Source: Cryptomeria japonica (taxonomy: Eukaryota > Streptophyta > Pinopsida > Cupressales > Cupressaceae). Taken from it: DNA of 64,000 nucleotides. The stretch's first letter is position 1, and every line of letters begins with the position of its first letter. A program made the position numbers and the translations under genes. This document shows, piece by piece, positions 33,425-44,700 of this stretch. The notes under the pieces were generated by a model. That model was given only the letters and a program-made list of their open reading frames with translations, searched no databases and was not told the DNA's origin. The stretch is from assembly GCF_030272615.1 (NCBI RefSeq), contig NC_081408.1, forward strand, positions 766,231,330-766,295,329, in the 5' to 3' direction.

Positions 33425-36083
33425 AACGAGGGGTAAAAGTTTATTCAATCACAAAAGAGATACAAACAGAGAGTCAAGAAGAGAGTACTAGAGAACCCTA
33501 TCACTATCCACTAATTGATCTAGCATAAGAGCCATATCAGGAAGCAATTACCCCTTATCTACTATATTCCAACCCAGCATTTGATCTGAGACCCATTTGG
33601 CCAAACAATCTACAACACCATTCCACTCCCTAGGAATTTGAGTGAAAGTAACTAAATCCAGGGAGCCGCACAAATGAAGAATCTAACTAATAACTGAAGC
33701 CAAGTGCCAACTAACATCCCCATTCTCTTTTCAGGTTAGCAAATTCACCACCACCTGAGAATCAGACTCACAAATAATTTTGCACCAACCAAGAGCAAAA
33801 CAATTTTGATCATACAAAATGGCAAGAGCCTCCATTAAATTATGTGTATTAAAGCTCTTATAGACAAAGAAAATAAACTAAACATCACCAGAACTATGCT
33901 GCACAACTCCACCAATGCTAGCATGCCCAAGGTTCCCCCGAGATGAACCATCAGTGCTAATTTTTAACACACCGAGGGGAGGGGGTGTCCACCGACCCTC
34001 CCAATTGACCCGTCATAATGGATGTCTACATATACCTCTTCCACCATGCAAACCAAACCCTAGAGCACCCCCTTGAAGGGGAAAAGTAAGATGAGTGCAA
34101 ATAGCAACATCACTAGGATCCACAGTGCTAGACAAATCACAATTAGCCACAAGAATCTCACGAAGAGAATGAATAATTTTTCACAAGTGTGTAGCATCCA
34201 TACTTATATCCTGAAAGACTCTTTGATTCCTTTTCAGCCAAACATGCCAGATGATAAAAGGAGGAGCAAGAGCCCAAGCAACATGAAGAAAAGTGGTTTT
34301 AGCATGGGACTCACCCCAACATGTCCAAAGCTCAGACAAAGAAGAAACATGGAAGCAAATCTGACCCCAAATACCCCACCAAAAGTGTCACATTTGCTTA
34401 GCAAAGGAGCACTGAAAGAATAGATGAGAGACAAATTCCTCACTATTGCAACACAACACACATATCGAAGGGCCTTGAAAGCCCCGCTTGCAAAGATTAT
34501 CCCACGTAAGACAATGGTTGTGAACCACAAGCCACAAGAAGAAATTGCATTCGGGCTAGGAAAATTTATTCCCAACCTGCTTCCACCAAGACACCTCAAT
34601 ATCAAGAAACAGTTGTCTGTTAAGCTCCAAGTACCCTGCAAAAATATAGTATCTATCAGATGGCTCACTACCCCAAGCTAGGGCATCGGGTCCCCCCAAG
34701 GAACTACACACCCTAGAAGCCAGAATCTGAGTCAACTCAATTCGATCCCTCTCTGATCCACCCAGTGGCCAATCAGAGGAATCCTTCCATCTATAACCAA
34801 CAACCAGACCAAAATGTTGGGCATTCTTATAGTGCACAACTTTATCCCACCCAGCTACAATAAAGCAGTCACAAAGATCCTGCAAATGCAGATACGTGGA
34901 AAGAAGAGGAGGGTTACCATCCCAAGAATTCATCCAAAAGAGAGCTTTAGAGCCCCTATTGCAAATCCAAAATAGACCTCTCTTAACCAGCTGAGCGCTA
35001 GTCTTCAAAGTGTTCCAAACCATAAACCCATTGTGCTCCAAAGGATACCAAGAAACATCCAAATAGTCAACTCCTGATAAATACTTATGCGTGAGAATAC
35101 GGGCCCAAAGCTGATGTTGATTGGTACAACAACACCAATATAACTAAGCTACAAGAGCCTGCCCACTCAAGATAGCAGAACGAAGACCAAGACCCTCTTT
35201 CCTTCTTAGGCTGACAAACAAGTTCCCACTTAATTAGGCTCCATTTAGAATTCTATAGAGCACCACTCCAAAGAAAATGGCATGAGAGGGCATCAAATTC
35301 CCTAAGAAAATACACAGGAGCTACCAGGACCATGTTTATGTAAATAGGAAGAGCCTGAATCACCGATTGAAGAAGGGTCACCTGAGCAACGGTAGAAAGC
35401 CACCGATGGGTCCAATCATTAACCTTCTGACACAACTTATCTAGCAAGCCTTGCCAAAATAGCCTAGGTTGTCTCTCAACTGCAATAAGAATGCCCAAAT
35501 AATGCAGGGGGGGAGATCCAATTTGAAATCGAAGGATGATAGCAATCCTCCTCTGGATAGGCTCTAGAGTATTAAAAAAATAGATTGAAGATTTATGCTC
35601 TTTGACTTTCTAAGTTGGAGCAACCAAATAAATATCTAACATTCTCCTGAAGGTCTCAGCTTAATGCAATCTCGCAATCCCCATAAGAGCAATATCATCC
35701 ACAAACTGGAGATGAGAAAGTTTGGGTAGCCCATTACTCCAACTCCAACCCTGAGTCTGATCTTGAGAAACCTGAGATTTAATCAATCTAACAAGGCCCA
35801 TAACCATAATAATAAACAAATAGGGAGAAAGGGGATCCCCTTGGTGAAGACCCCTAGAGGCAACAAATAACTTAGAAGACTCCCCATTAAGAATAACAAA
35901 GGAGGAAGACGTGACATAGCTCATAGCCCAACTAACCCACTCTGGGATGAAGCCAAAGGCAAGGAGAATCTTCCACAAAAAGTGCCACTTAACTCTATCA
36001 TATGCCTTAGCCATATCCAGTTTGATGAACATAGATCTCACCTTGGAAATTGTCATAGAGTGAATTGTTTCGGAAGCCACAAC
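33425..36083 (-). mobile_element. LINE (L1-type with RNase H), 5'-truncated pseudogene
   Basis: The minus strand encodes a decayed non-LTR retrotransposon ORF2. RT blocks: KLDMAKAYDRVKWHFL, ASRGLHQGDPLSPYLF and LQFVDDIALMG (35661-36083), then the RT thumb (35253-35498) and a Trp-rich linker region (34556-35062). Near the 3' end is an RNase H with STDGSSRGN, ESDSQVVVNLLT and WNGVVDCLAKW (about 33560-33990). Many stops and frameshifts. The sequence begins in the middle of RT, so it is 5'-truncated. A short piece continues at 41851-41862 after Copia 2, which inserted here. Confidence 0.85.
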
Positions 36084-36586
36084 TGTTAAGGATATAGCTT
36101 CATTCGGATTGAAGCAAGTATTATACACATACATACATATATACACATTCATTATTTTATATATTAATTGACATGTTAATAATTACTAAAGCAGAATAAT
36201 TCCGATGCTTATCGGAGTTGAAATAGTTAGTAAGCCAAGCATCATCATTATTGTTAATAGCGGTGAGCATTGGACGAAGGGTCATGTCTGCATAGGGTCA
36301 TGACTCTACATGGCATAAGCCATGTAGAATTCATGCCCCTACGTGGACATGACTCTCCATCATTGTATTTATAGGCATCGACACTTGTTGTGAATTGAAA
36401 CCAATAATCGTGGTAGTTTCACAAACCAGCAAGCTGTCGATATTATCATAGAAGTTTAATAGTTAGAGTTATATATATACACATCAGAGGTAAAACATAT
36501 TCATTGCAATGATATTATTGAAGTTTTTCCTCACTACATATTACCAGACTATTGTATTCTCTATCTCTTATTTAGATTCCTTAACA
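36084..36586 (+). repeat. Copia 2 left LTR
   Basis: 503 bp, TGTTAAGGAT to TCCTTAACA. It has about 45 bp (near 36190-36235) that are missing in the right LTR, and an irregular TACATACATATA stretch where the right LTR has a long AC repeat. Confidence 0.9.
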
Positions 36587-36679
36587 TGGTATCAGAGCCA
36601 AGTTGGTATAGAAAATTAAATAGTGACACCTCTTTTCTAAAAATTCAGACTTGCACTCGGAATCAAAGGAAAGAAAATC

Positions 36680-38233
36680 ATGGTGAATAGTGTTAGAGTG
36701 GAGGATAGACTCGAAGGTGCATCCAACTTCCTCTCATGGAGAATTCAAATAACATCAATTCTTCAAGAACTCGAACTAGATGCATACATAGACAAAGATA
36801 CTAAGATGCCCGAAGACGAGCCAGAGAAAACAACCTGAAAAAGACACAACAACAAGGCTAAGAAAATCATAATTGATGTTGTTAAAGATCACGTTCTCCC
36901 AACCATCTCAAAACTAACTACAGTTTATGATATGTTCAAGACCATTCAAAACTCATATGAAATAAATAATGCAAGCAGATTGCTCACTTTAAAACAACAA
37001 TTAATGCATAACTACATGAACAAAGGAGAAACAATCACATCCTATTTCATGAGGATTTCAGAATTAAAAGACCAATTGTCAACTATTGGAAATAATATAG
37101 ATGATATGGAGCTATCTCTAATAGCACTTAAGGGATTACCATCCAGTTGGGAATCCTTTGTTCAAGGCATTAGTGCTCGTCCGACACTAACAAAATCCGA
37201 TCAACTCAAGAATGATTGTACTCAAGAAGAATCTCGACTAATCACGAGAGGATTGGGTCCAAACAAAGAGGGATAAATTCAAGCACTACATGCTAACACA
37301 AGCAACAAAGGGAAGAAAAGGAAGTTCAAACGGAAGAGAGGAAATAATCATAAAAGCAAAGACTTCTCCAAGATTCAATGCTACAAGTGTGATAAATTTG
37401 GACACACTCACAGGTTCTGCCTAGAAAGAAAGAAAGCTCAAGCAACCATAGCTGAAGTCAAGGAGGTAGAAAATCCTTTATTTTTCTTAGCCTTATCAAG
37501 CAAACTAAACTCAAACAAACATATGTGGATAATCGACAGCGGAGCATCTCGACACATAACCGGATTTAGAGATCAATTTGAAACCTTTGAAGGCCACTCA
37601 ACTGAAGAAGTTACAATAGGAGACAATTCTACCTATCCAGTGAAAGGAATTGGGACCTGCTCAATTCAATTAAGAATAGGAGCCACATTACAATTGAAAG
37701 ATGTTCTCTTTGTACCAGGTATCAAAAGGAATTTGGTCTCTATTTCAGGACTAGTTGATCAAGGATATCGTGTCACCTTCCATGAAGATAAAGTCTTACT
37801 CTAGCCTAAAAACTCTAACATAAAGAATGTTATTCCTATAGGATCTAGAGATGGTAGTTTATACAAATTATGTAATACTCAAAAACAAGCACTAAATCAT
37901 GAAGTATCAAACTCTTATAAAATTTGGCATAGAAGATTAGGACATCTTCGATTTAGTGCCCTACCTTCTATAGGAAAAATTACCACAGGATTACCCAATC
38001 TAAAATCTGCTCATGTTGGAACTTGTAAAGGATGTGCTCTAGGGAAGAACTCAAAAGGGTCATTTCTCTCAAGTGAACACAAATCAAAAATTGTACTAGA
38101 ACTTGTCCACACCGATTTGTGTGGTCCAATGTCATTACCATCACTAGGGGGATTCTTGTATTACGTGATATTTGTTTATGATTACTCTAGGAAAACTTGG
38201 ATGCATTTCATAAAACTCAAAGAATCAAATGAA
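36680..38233 (+). pseudogene. Copia 2 gag, protease and integrase start
   Basis: Starts at the ATG in ATCATGGTGAATAG and encodes a UBN2-type Gag (VEDRLEGASNFLSWRIQ). A TGA at 36836-36838 and a TAA at 37274-37276 interrupt it. Then CCHC (CYKCDKFGHTHRFC), an intact protease motif IDSGASRHITGF, and the integrase HHCC (IWHRRLGHLRF with CKGCALGKN). Related in Gag to Copia 3 at 54512 but in a different place and state. Confidence 0.88.
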
Positions 38234-38238
38234 GTGTT

Positions 38239-39122
38239 TTGAAATTTAAAGAATTTAAGGCCCTAGTGGAAAATCAAACTAGGAAGAAAATAAAGACTCT
38301 AAGATCAGATAATGGGGGTGAATATATCTCTGAAAATTTTAAAGAATTTTGCATTTATGGATTAAGAGGGAGTGTATTGTACCTTATAATCCTCAACAAA
38401 ATGGAGTTGCAGAAAGAAAAAACAGAACCATCATCAAAGCTACTAAAGCCATGATGCATGATCAAAATCTACATATCTCATTTTGGATTGAAGCCTCAAA
38501 TACAATTGTGTACATTCAAAACAGATGCCCTCATTCAATCCTAGAGAATATAACCCCTGAAGAATCCTTTACAAGAAATAAACTAGATTTAAGCCATCTA
38601 AGAATCTTTGGTTGTCACATGTATATTCACATTCCTAAAGAAAAGAGAAACAAACTAGAACCCTCTGGGAAGAAAGGCATATTTGTTGGCTACAATGAAA
38701 CCACTAAAGGATACAGAGTCTATATTCCAGGACGAAGATCTATTGAAATTAGCAGAGATGTCAAATTTGAAGAAGATGTTGCTTATAAACTATCTCTAAG
38801 TGCAGAAGATGATCTAACCGCAGAATCGGATGAAAATCCTACAATTGAAAATCAGAGATGTCAAATTTGAAGAAGATGTTGCTTATAAACTATCTCTAAG
38901 CGCAGAAGATCTATTGAAATTAGTAGAGATGTCAAATTTGAAGAAGATGTTGCTTATAAACTATCTCTAAGTGCAGAAGATGATCTAACCGCAGAATCGG
39001 ATGAAAATCCTACAATTGAAAATCAGAGGGAGAATAGCATAGAAAATCATGAACTTCAATCACCTAATTTCGAGAATTTTGAAATTCCTAACAACAAGAA
39101 AAGACCACTATGGGCAAGAAAG
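38239..39122 (+). pseudogene. Copia 2 integrase with a local duplication
   Basis: Integrase core with LRSDNGGEY and PQQNGVAERKNR, separated by a frameshift near 38360. After FGCHMYIHI and GIFVGYNE the sequence runs into a 171-bp tandem duplication (38734-38904 against 38905 onward). That duplication has a further out-of-frame partial copy at 38855, which puts a stop in the frame at 38868-38870. Confidence 0.85.
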
Positions 39123-40754
39123 ATGATTGAAGAAAATAATGTGGAACCCGATGAAATCTTCAAAGAGAATAAGAAAACAAGAAGTCAATCGTGCTATGTT
39201 GCGCTCATGACCGAACTTACAAAATCTGAACCATCAAATGTTGAAGAGGCCTTAACATGTCAAGCTTGGAAAGATGCAATGATTGAGGAATACCAATCTA
39301 TCTTAAAAAATGATGTTTGGGACATTGTACCTAGACCAAAAGACAAATCAGTTGTCTCGTCAAAGTGGTTATTCAAAATCAAATATGCACTAGATGGTAG
39401 TATTGAAAAACACAAAGCCAAATTCATTGCCAGGGGGTTCTCTCAAAAGGCTGGAATTGATTACGAAGAGACATTTGCTCCAGTTGCCCGATATACTTCT
39501 ATAAGAACCATCATTGCCATTGCAGCTTCCAAAGGGTGGAAGATACACCAAATGGACATGAAGATCGCATTTTTTAATGGTGTTATTGAGGAAGAAGTAT
39601 ATATAGAACAACCTGAAGGCTTTGCTACACATGATAGAAATTTCTCTGTATGTAGACTAAAAAAAGCTCTCTACTGCCTTAAGCAAGCTCCCAAGGCATG
39701 GTATGAAAAGATAGATAGTTATCCCTCCAAACTAGGATATTCCAAAAGTGAAGCAGACTCCAACATATAGTTCAAAATATCAGATGGTGACATGTTAATA
39801 CGTGTTCTCTATGTTGATGACTTGTTGATAATAGGAGAAGATCACCTCATTGCAAAATGCAAACAAGATCTTGTGGCTAAATTCGATATGAAGGATCTAG
39901 GTCTACTACACTTTTTTTTGGGCCTAGAAGTATGGCAAAAAGAGAATTACATTTTCCTAAATCAAGGAAAATACACCACTAATATCCTGACCAGATTTGG
40001 TATGATAGATTGTAAGCCTCTATCCATTCCAATGGAAACAAATCTTCATAAGCTCAAAAGTGAAGCAGTAGATTCAGAACCTACAGATCCTACATACTAT
40101 AGACAAATTATTGGATCTCTTATGTACCTGGTAAACACTCACCCTGATATTTGTTACACTACCAACGTGTTAAGTCATTTCATGTGCGAACCTATCAAGA
40201 TTCACCTAATGGCTACTAAGCATATTCTGAGATACTTGCGTGGCACTATTGGACTTGGCCTGAAGTATAAAAATGTTGAGATACAACTCCAAGGGTATTC
40301 TGATGCCGACTGGGCTGGAAGTTCCATTGATCGTAAAAGTACAACGGGGTGTTGTTTTAGTCTTGGATGAGCTATGATATCCTGGTTTAGCATAAAACAG
40401 TCAGCAGTTGCTCAGAGTTCCACTGAAGCCGAATATATGACTGCCTCCATGGGAGCACATGAGGTAGTATGGTTAAGGAAATTACTAGTTGGACTATTTG
40501 GCAAGCCCCTAAACCCCACTGTGATTCATTGTGATAATCAAAGTTGCATCAAACTTTCTGTAAATCCAGTTTTTCATAATCGATCCAAGCATATAGAAAT
40601 CCCATACCATTACATAAGAGATATGGTAGACAGAGATGTCATCAAATTGACCTACATCAGTACTAAAGAGCAAAGTGTCGACATATTCACCAAACCTCTT
40701 GCAAACTTGAAAGTGGAGTACTTTAGAGGTAAATTTGGTATGACTAAATTATAA
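39123..40754 (+). pseudogene. Copia 2 reverse transcriptase and RNase H
   Basis: RT with AWKDAMIEEYQSILKNDVWD, QMDMKIAFFNGVIEEEVYI, LKQAPKAWYE and the catalytic LYVDDLLIIG. Stops fall at 39768-39770 and 40368-40370. RNase H has GYSDADWAGSSIDRKST, SSTEAEYM and IHCDNQSCIKL. Ends at TAA 40752-40754. Confidence 0.9.
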
Positions 40755-41363
40755 TAGAAATTTATGATATTAATCTTAATCATATGTAATTGATATATTC
40801 ATGAATATGTTGAATGCACTATTGCATGTATGTGTTATGTCATGGAAGGTGACGATCTTTCATGTGATGTAAGTGTAAGATCACTATTGTAAGGTGACGA
40901 CTTTCACAATAGCCTGATCTGTTATCAAGATTGACTACATTAAGTTGTTGTCCCGAAATGTGCCGAAAATCTTGATACTAAATTTTCTACGAGAGTTATT
41001 GAATTGTTATCATTAAATGATTGTTCTGAAATATGTCGAAAATTATGATAACAATCATATTATGATTGACTACATTAATTGTTGTCCTGGAATGTGCCGG
41101 ATATCATGATACTGAAATTATTTCACCTGTGATAATGACAATGTTACAATTGCCACTAGAATCAAGGTTACAATCTGATAAGACTTCAAGTAGTCGTTGT
41201 CCTAGAGTACTGGATATCAGATAATCTATATCTCTCTGAGATATGAAGTATTTCAATAGTAAGTGTTACTGAGTAAATGATCATGTCAAATGAATGTGTA
41301 TATCTAGAATTTTGTTCCTTAAAACTTAATTATGAAATTCAATCCTCTTTTGCTAAGAGGGAG
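40755..41363 (+). repeat. Copia 2 3' non-coding region with imperfect repeats
   Basis: No reading frame. Contains about four diverged copies (spaced about 80-100 bp, 40943-41215) of GTTGTCCYGRAATGTGCCG followed by an ATCTTGATACT-like segment. Confidence 0.6.
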
Positions 41364-41398
41364 TGTTAAGGATATAGTTTCATTCGGATTGAAGCAAG

Positions 41399-41466
<68 letters not shown>

Positions 41467-41850
41467 TCATTATTTTATATATTAGTTGACATGTTAAGAA
41501 TTACTAAAGCCAAGCATCATCGTTATTGTTAATAGCAGTGAACATTGGACGAAGGGTCATGTCCCCGTAGGGTCATGACTCTAAGCCACATAGAAGTCAT
41601 GCCCTACGTGGACATGACTCCATTTTATTTATAGGCAGCGACACTTGCTGTGAATTGAAACCAATAACTGTGGCAATTTCACGAACCAGCAAGTTGTCGA
41701 TATTATCATAGAAGTTTAATAGTTAGAGATATATATATATATACACATCGAAGGTAAAACATATTCGTTGCAGTGATCTTATTAGAGTATGTCCTCACTA
41801 CATATTACCAGACTATTGTATTCTCTATCTCTGATTTAGATTCCTTAACA
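41364..41850 (+). repeat. Copia 2 right LTR with AC microsatellite
   Basis: 487 bp, TGTTAAGGAT to TCCTTAACA. Positions 41402-41464 are a nearly pure AC repeat of about 31 units. The left LTR has only a short irregular version at the same place. Confidence 0.9.
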
Positions 41851-41862
41851 ACCACCACCCTA

Positions 41863-42640
41863 TAAAATAAAAATATATTTTAACATAGAAAACAAAACAA
41901 AAACATTTTATTTATAATTATATCTACACTTCCACCTCTCAACTACCATTCACTATGACTTTATTCTTCTTTCTTCCATCATGCAACCAACTTTGTAATT
42001 ATCTCAATCTAATATTATTAATTATAATATAAAATAAAAATATGATGATATAATAATGATGATGATGAAATAGTCTAAAAAAAATTTACTTTAATCAAAA
42101 ATTTAATAAAAAAATGAAAATATAATTATAATTATAATTATTTGATAGAAAAATATTTACTTTTATAAAGAATTTAATAAAATAAAAAAATAAAAAATAT
42201 AACAATATAATCGTATTTTAATAATAATTTAGAATTAATTATAATATTATAATATAATAATTTTTTAAGTGCAATAATAAATATATATATCTTTTGGCAT
42301 ACTTTACCTAGACCAATCAATTTTGTCTATCCATCATTGCAATCAGTTAACTTCATAATTATCTCAAACAATTCATCTCATCAAATCATCAAATTCTCCA
42401 CCATTGATCAATATATATAAAATAATAATATAATTATAAATTAAAAATAATGTAATCTTAATATATTATTTTCCCATTTAATTAAGTGGAATAATGAACA
42501 AATATCATCTCTTCAGCGCACTTCACCTATATTCCTCTAAAAATAGGTCTGCTCGTTTCAGCCAGAATAACATTCAACCTTAACAAATCACTCAGTCTCC
42601 AAAAGGAGAACAATTGGCATCTTTGGGGTCAACTGACCGT
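41863..42640. other. AT-rich intergenic region with diverged repeats
   Basis: No gene seen. Contains diverged relatives of 33303-33424 (41925-42022 and about 42300-42390) and long A/T runs. Confidence 0.6.
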
Positions 42641-43800
42641 CAATTTTCGTAGTAAAAAATTATATGAATTTCATTAAAGCAAAATATCACTAGAGCACTT
42701 GCGGGTGTGCTTACCGTACAAAGCGAATGGTAATAATTTTTTTGTTTTTTTTTAATCGATAAAGGCAGAGCCGAAAATTTAGTATTAAAGAGAAATTTCA
42801 AAATACATCTTTGCTTTGAGATGGTCCTTCCAGTCCTTCCTTTAGATTGAAAATTCAAAATTGAGACTAAAATTTAGATGGGAAATATTTAACTTCCCTC
42901 AAATTTTTGATCCAGTTTTTCTATTACGTAACATAACAAAAATAACCTATCTACTACCATCCTCTACTGTTTTGCAAATTCCATGAAAACTGTACAGAAT
43001 TTCAAATCAAAAAACCAAAGGACACATCTTTCATTTTCCACACACAGGATCAACCCCTTGAACCGTGACCATGACCCCTGCGTCAACCATGGCCACCAAC
43101 TCGAACTCTGCCTTGACCATGACCTTGACCACCCCCATTGCAGCGAATGGTAGTGTTTACACCAAAACCAAATGGAAAAATTGACAATTTAAAACAGGTT
43201 TAATGTAATAACAGTTATAGAATGTATATATCAGCACTGAAAGCAATTTTACAAATTGTACAGCTTTTCCACCATTGTTGCACTGTCTATTGAGTTGTAA
43301 GAAATTATATGAATTTCATAGACAGAAGATTCCACAAGAGCACACAAGAAGTGCTTATTGTACAAAGTGAATGAGCTTTCCCGAGCTTTTGGGAAAATTG
43401 GAAATTTAAAACAGGGTCTAAACTAAGGTAAAACCGGTTACAGATAGTAAATACCAGCACTCAAAGCAATTTCCCAAATTGTACAGCTTTTACACAATTG
43501 GATGCATCGTATACCGAGTTGCATCTTTAGGGACAATTGACTGTCAATTGTCCATATTAAAAATTACATGAATTTCATACACAAGCACACAAGTGTGTGC
43601 TTATTGTACATAGTGAATGGTAGAGTTCTCCCAAAAGCCATATGGGAAACTGAATCTAAAACAGGTTTAATGTAAAAACATTTACAGAATGTATATATCA
43701 GCACTGAAAGCAATTTCCCAAATTGTATAGCTTTTCCACCATCGGATGCACTGTATAATGAGTTGCAGAATGCATGCACAGCATGAAAATAAATTCACCA
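42640..43800. repeat. Tandem repeat of about 220-245 bp, three to four copies
   Basis: Shared landmarks CAGCACTGAAAGCAAT recur near 43231, 43453 and 43698. TTATATGAATTTCAT recurs near 42658, 43307 and 43566. Copies are diverged. The block lies just downstream (minus strand) of the host gene's stop codon and could fall in its 3' UTR. Within it, 43060-43140 read on the minus strand gives a Gly/His/Arg-rich stretch with one stop, of unknown origin. Confidence 0.75.
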
Positions 43801-44322
43801 AAACTGTAAAGCTTTTGCAGCACTAGATCAAATAGATAGAAAGGCATTTAGAAAGTAATACTACAGGCGCAGGTTCGATGATATCCAGCCAAAATAGCTA
43901 AACAAAGTCATCCAAAAAATGTTAAAAACCTAAATACCATACACAGCAAAATTATTTCAAATCTTGCCACATGCTTTCTTTTATATTTTTTTTATTACAC
44001 TGCATGTCTTACAACTCTAGCTCAAAACTGGGTTGGCCTGGAAAATAATTGTGCAATTCTGAAACATACACCTCAGCTTCTTTGCACAAACTCTTCAACC
44101 ATGATAACCGTATGCAATGTAATCTTTTTTTTCTAGTCAAGAAATTGAAGTATTATCATTTTCTTATGAACATAGAACTCTTGCCACATTATCCTGTAAC
44201 ATATTTCTTGTTAAAGTCTTCAAGATATGCAATTTGAAAAGAGCAGTAATCTCTAGCATCTCTTCTCAATGTTCTCATTCACTGGCGTAAAGAATTTAAT
44301 TCCAACCATAGCACCACTACTA
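43801..44322. other. Region downstream of the host gene stop codon
   Basis: No gene. It probably includes the 3' UTR of the minus-strand host gene. I did not find a convincing poly(A) signal. Confidence 0.4.
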
Positions 44323-44700
44323 CTAAGCCTGGCCAGCATTTTCAATTGATGGTTTTGTAGCATTGCGAACATAAGTAAGAGGCCTTGGCAACTGTGCAGA
44401 GCTTAGACCAGTAGGAATTCCACCACTTGCAGGTACAGAGCTTGATGGTGCTGGACACTCACTAGAAGAACCTCCTGAAATTTCAGAGGTACCACTTGCT
44501 TTATCTCTCCTCCATTGGAAACTGCGAGTACTACCAAAAGGCCTTGCCATATAGCCTGCCCTTCTGTATGTACCCAGAAAGCCCCTTCCATACACAGCTC
44601 TTGCTGGTGGCCTGCTGAGAAATGGAAAAGGACAACGTAATGGAGGCCGAGCAATAATAGAAGGTTCAACATTTGAATTTGAAGCAGTTTTTCGCATAAC
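44323..44700 (-). CDS. Host gene, last coding exon (RRM end and tail)
   Basis: Starts after TTTATGCACAG and encodes VMRKTAS, then a Pro/Arg/Gly-rich tail (RAVYGRGFLGTYRRAGY) ending LTYVRNATKPSIENAGQA and a stop at 44323. The basic Arg/Gly-Tyr composition is common in RNA-binding tails. Confidence 0.85.
   Translation of the reverse strand, partial: VMRKTASNSNVEPSIIARPPLRCPFPFLSRPPARAVYGRGFLGTYRRAGYMARPFGSTRSFQWRRDKASGTSEISGGSSSECPAPSSSVPASGGIPTGLSSAQLPRPLTYVRNATKPSIENAGQA

Larger units (their letters stand above)
36084..41850 (+). mobile_element. Copia 2, LTR retrotransposon inserted in the LINE
   Basis: LTRs at 36084-36586 and 41364-41850, PBS TGGTATCAGAGCC at 36587, PPT AAGAGGGAG before the right LTR. 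The TSD is ACAAC versus ACCAC (one mismatch). Gag, CCHC, protease, integrase, RT and RNase H are present with several stops. About 600 bp of non-coding repeats lie between the RNase H end and the PPT. It interrupts the RT of the LINE. Confidence 0.9.

Noticed and set aside
34073-34681. Plus-strand open frames of 85-116 codons
   Set aside because: They lie opposite the decayed LINE coding region on the minus strand and show no domain.
41332-41532. Open frame with a long Thr-His run
   Set aside because: It is the translation of the AC microsatellite in the Copia 2 right LTR.
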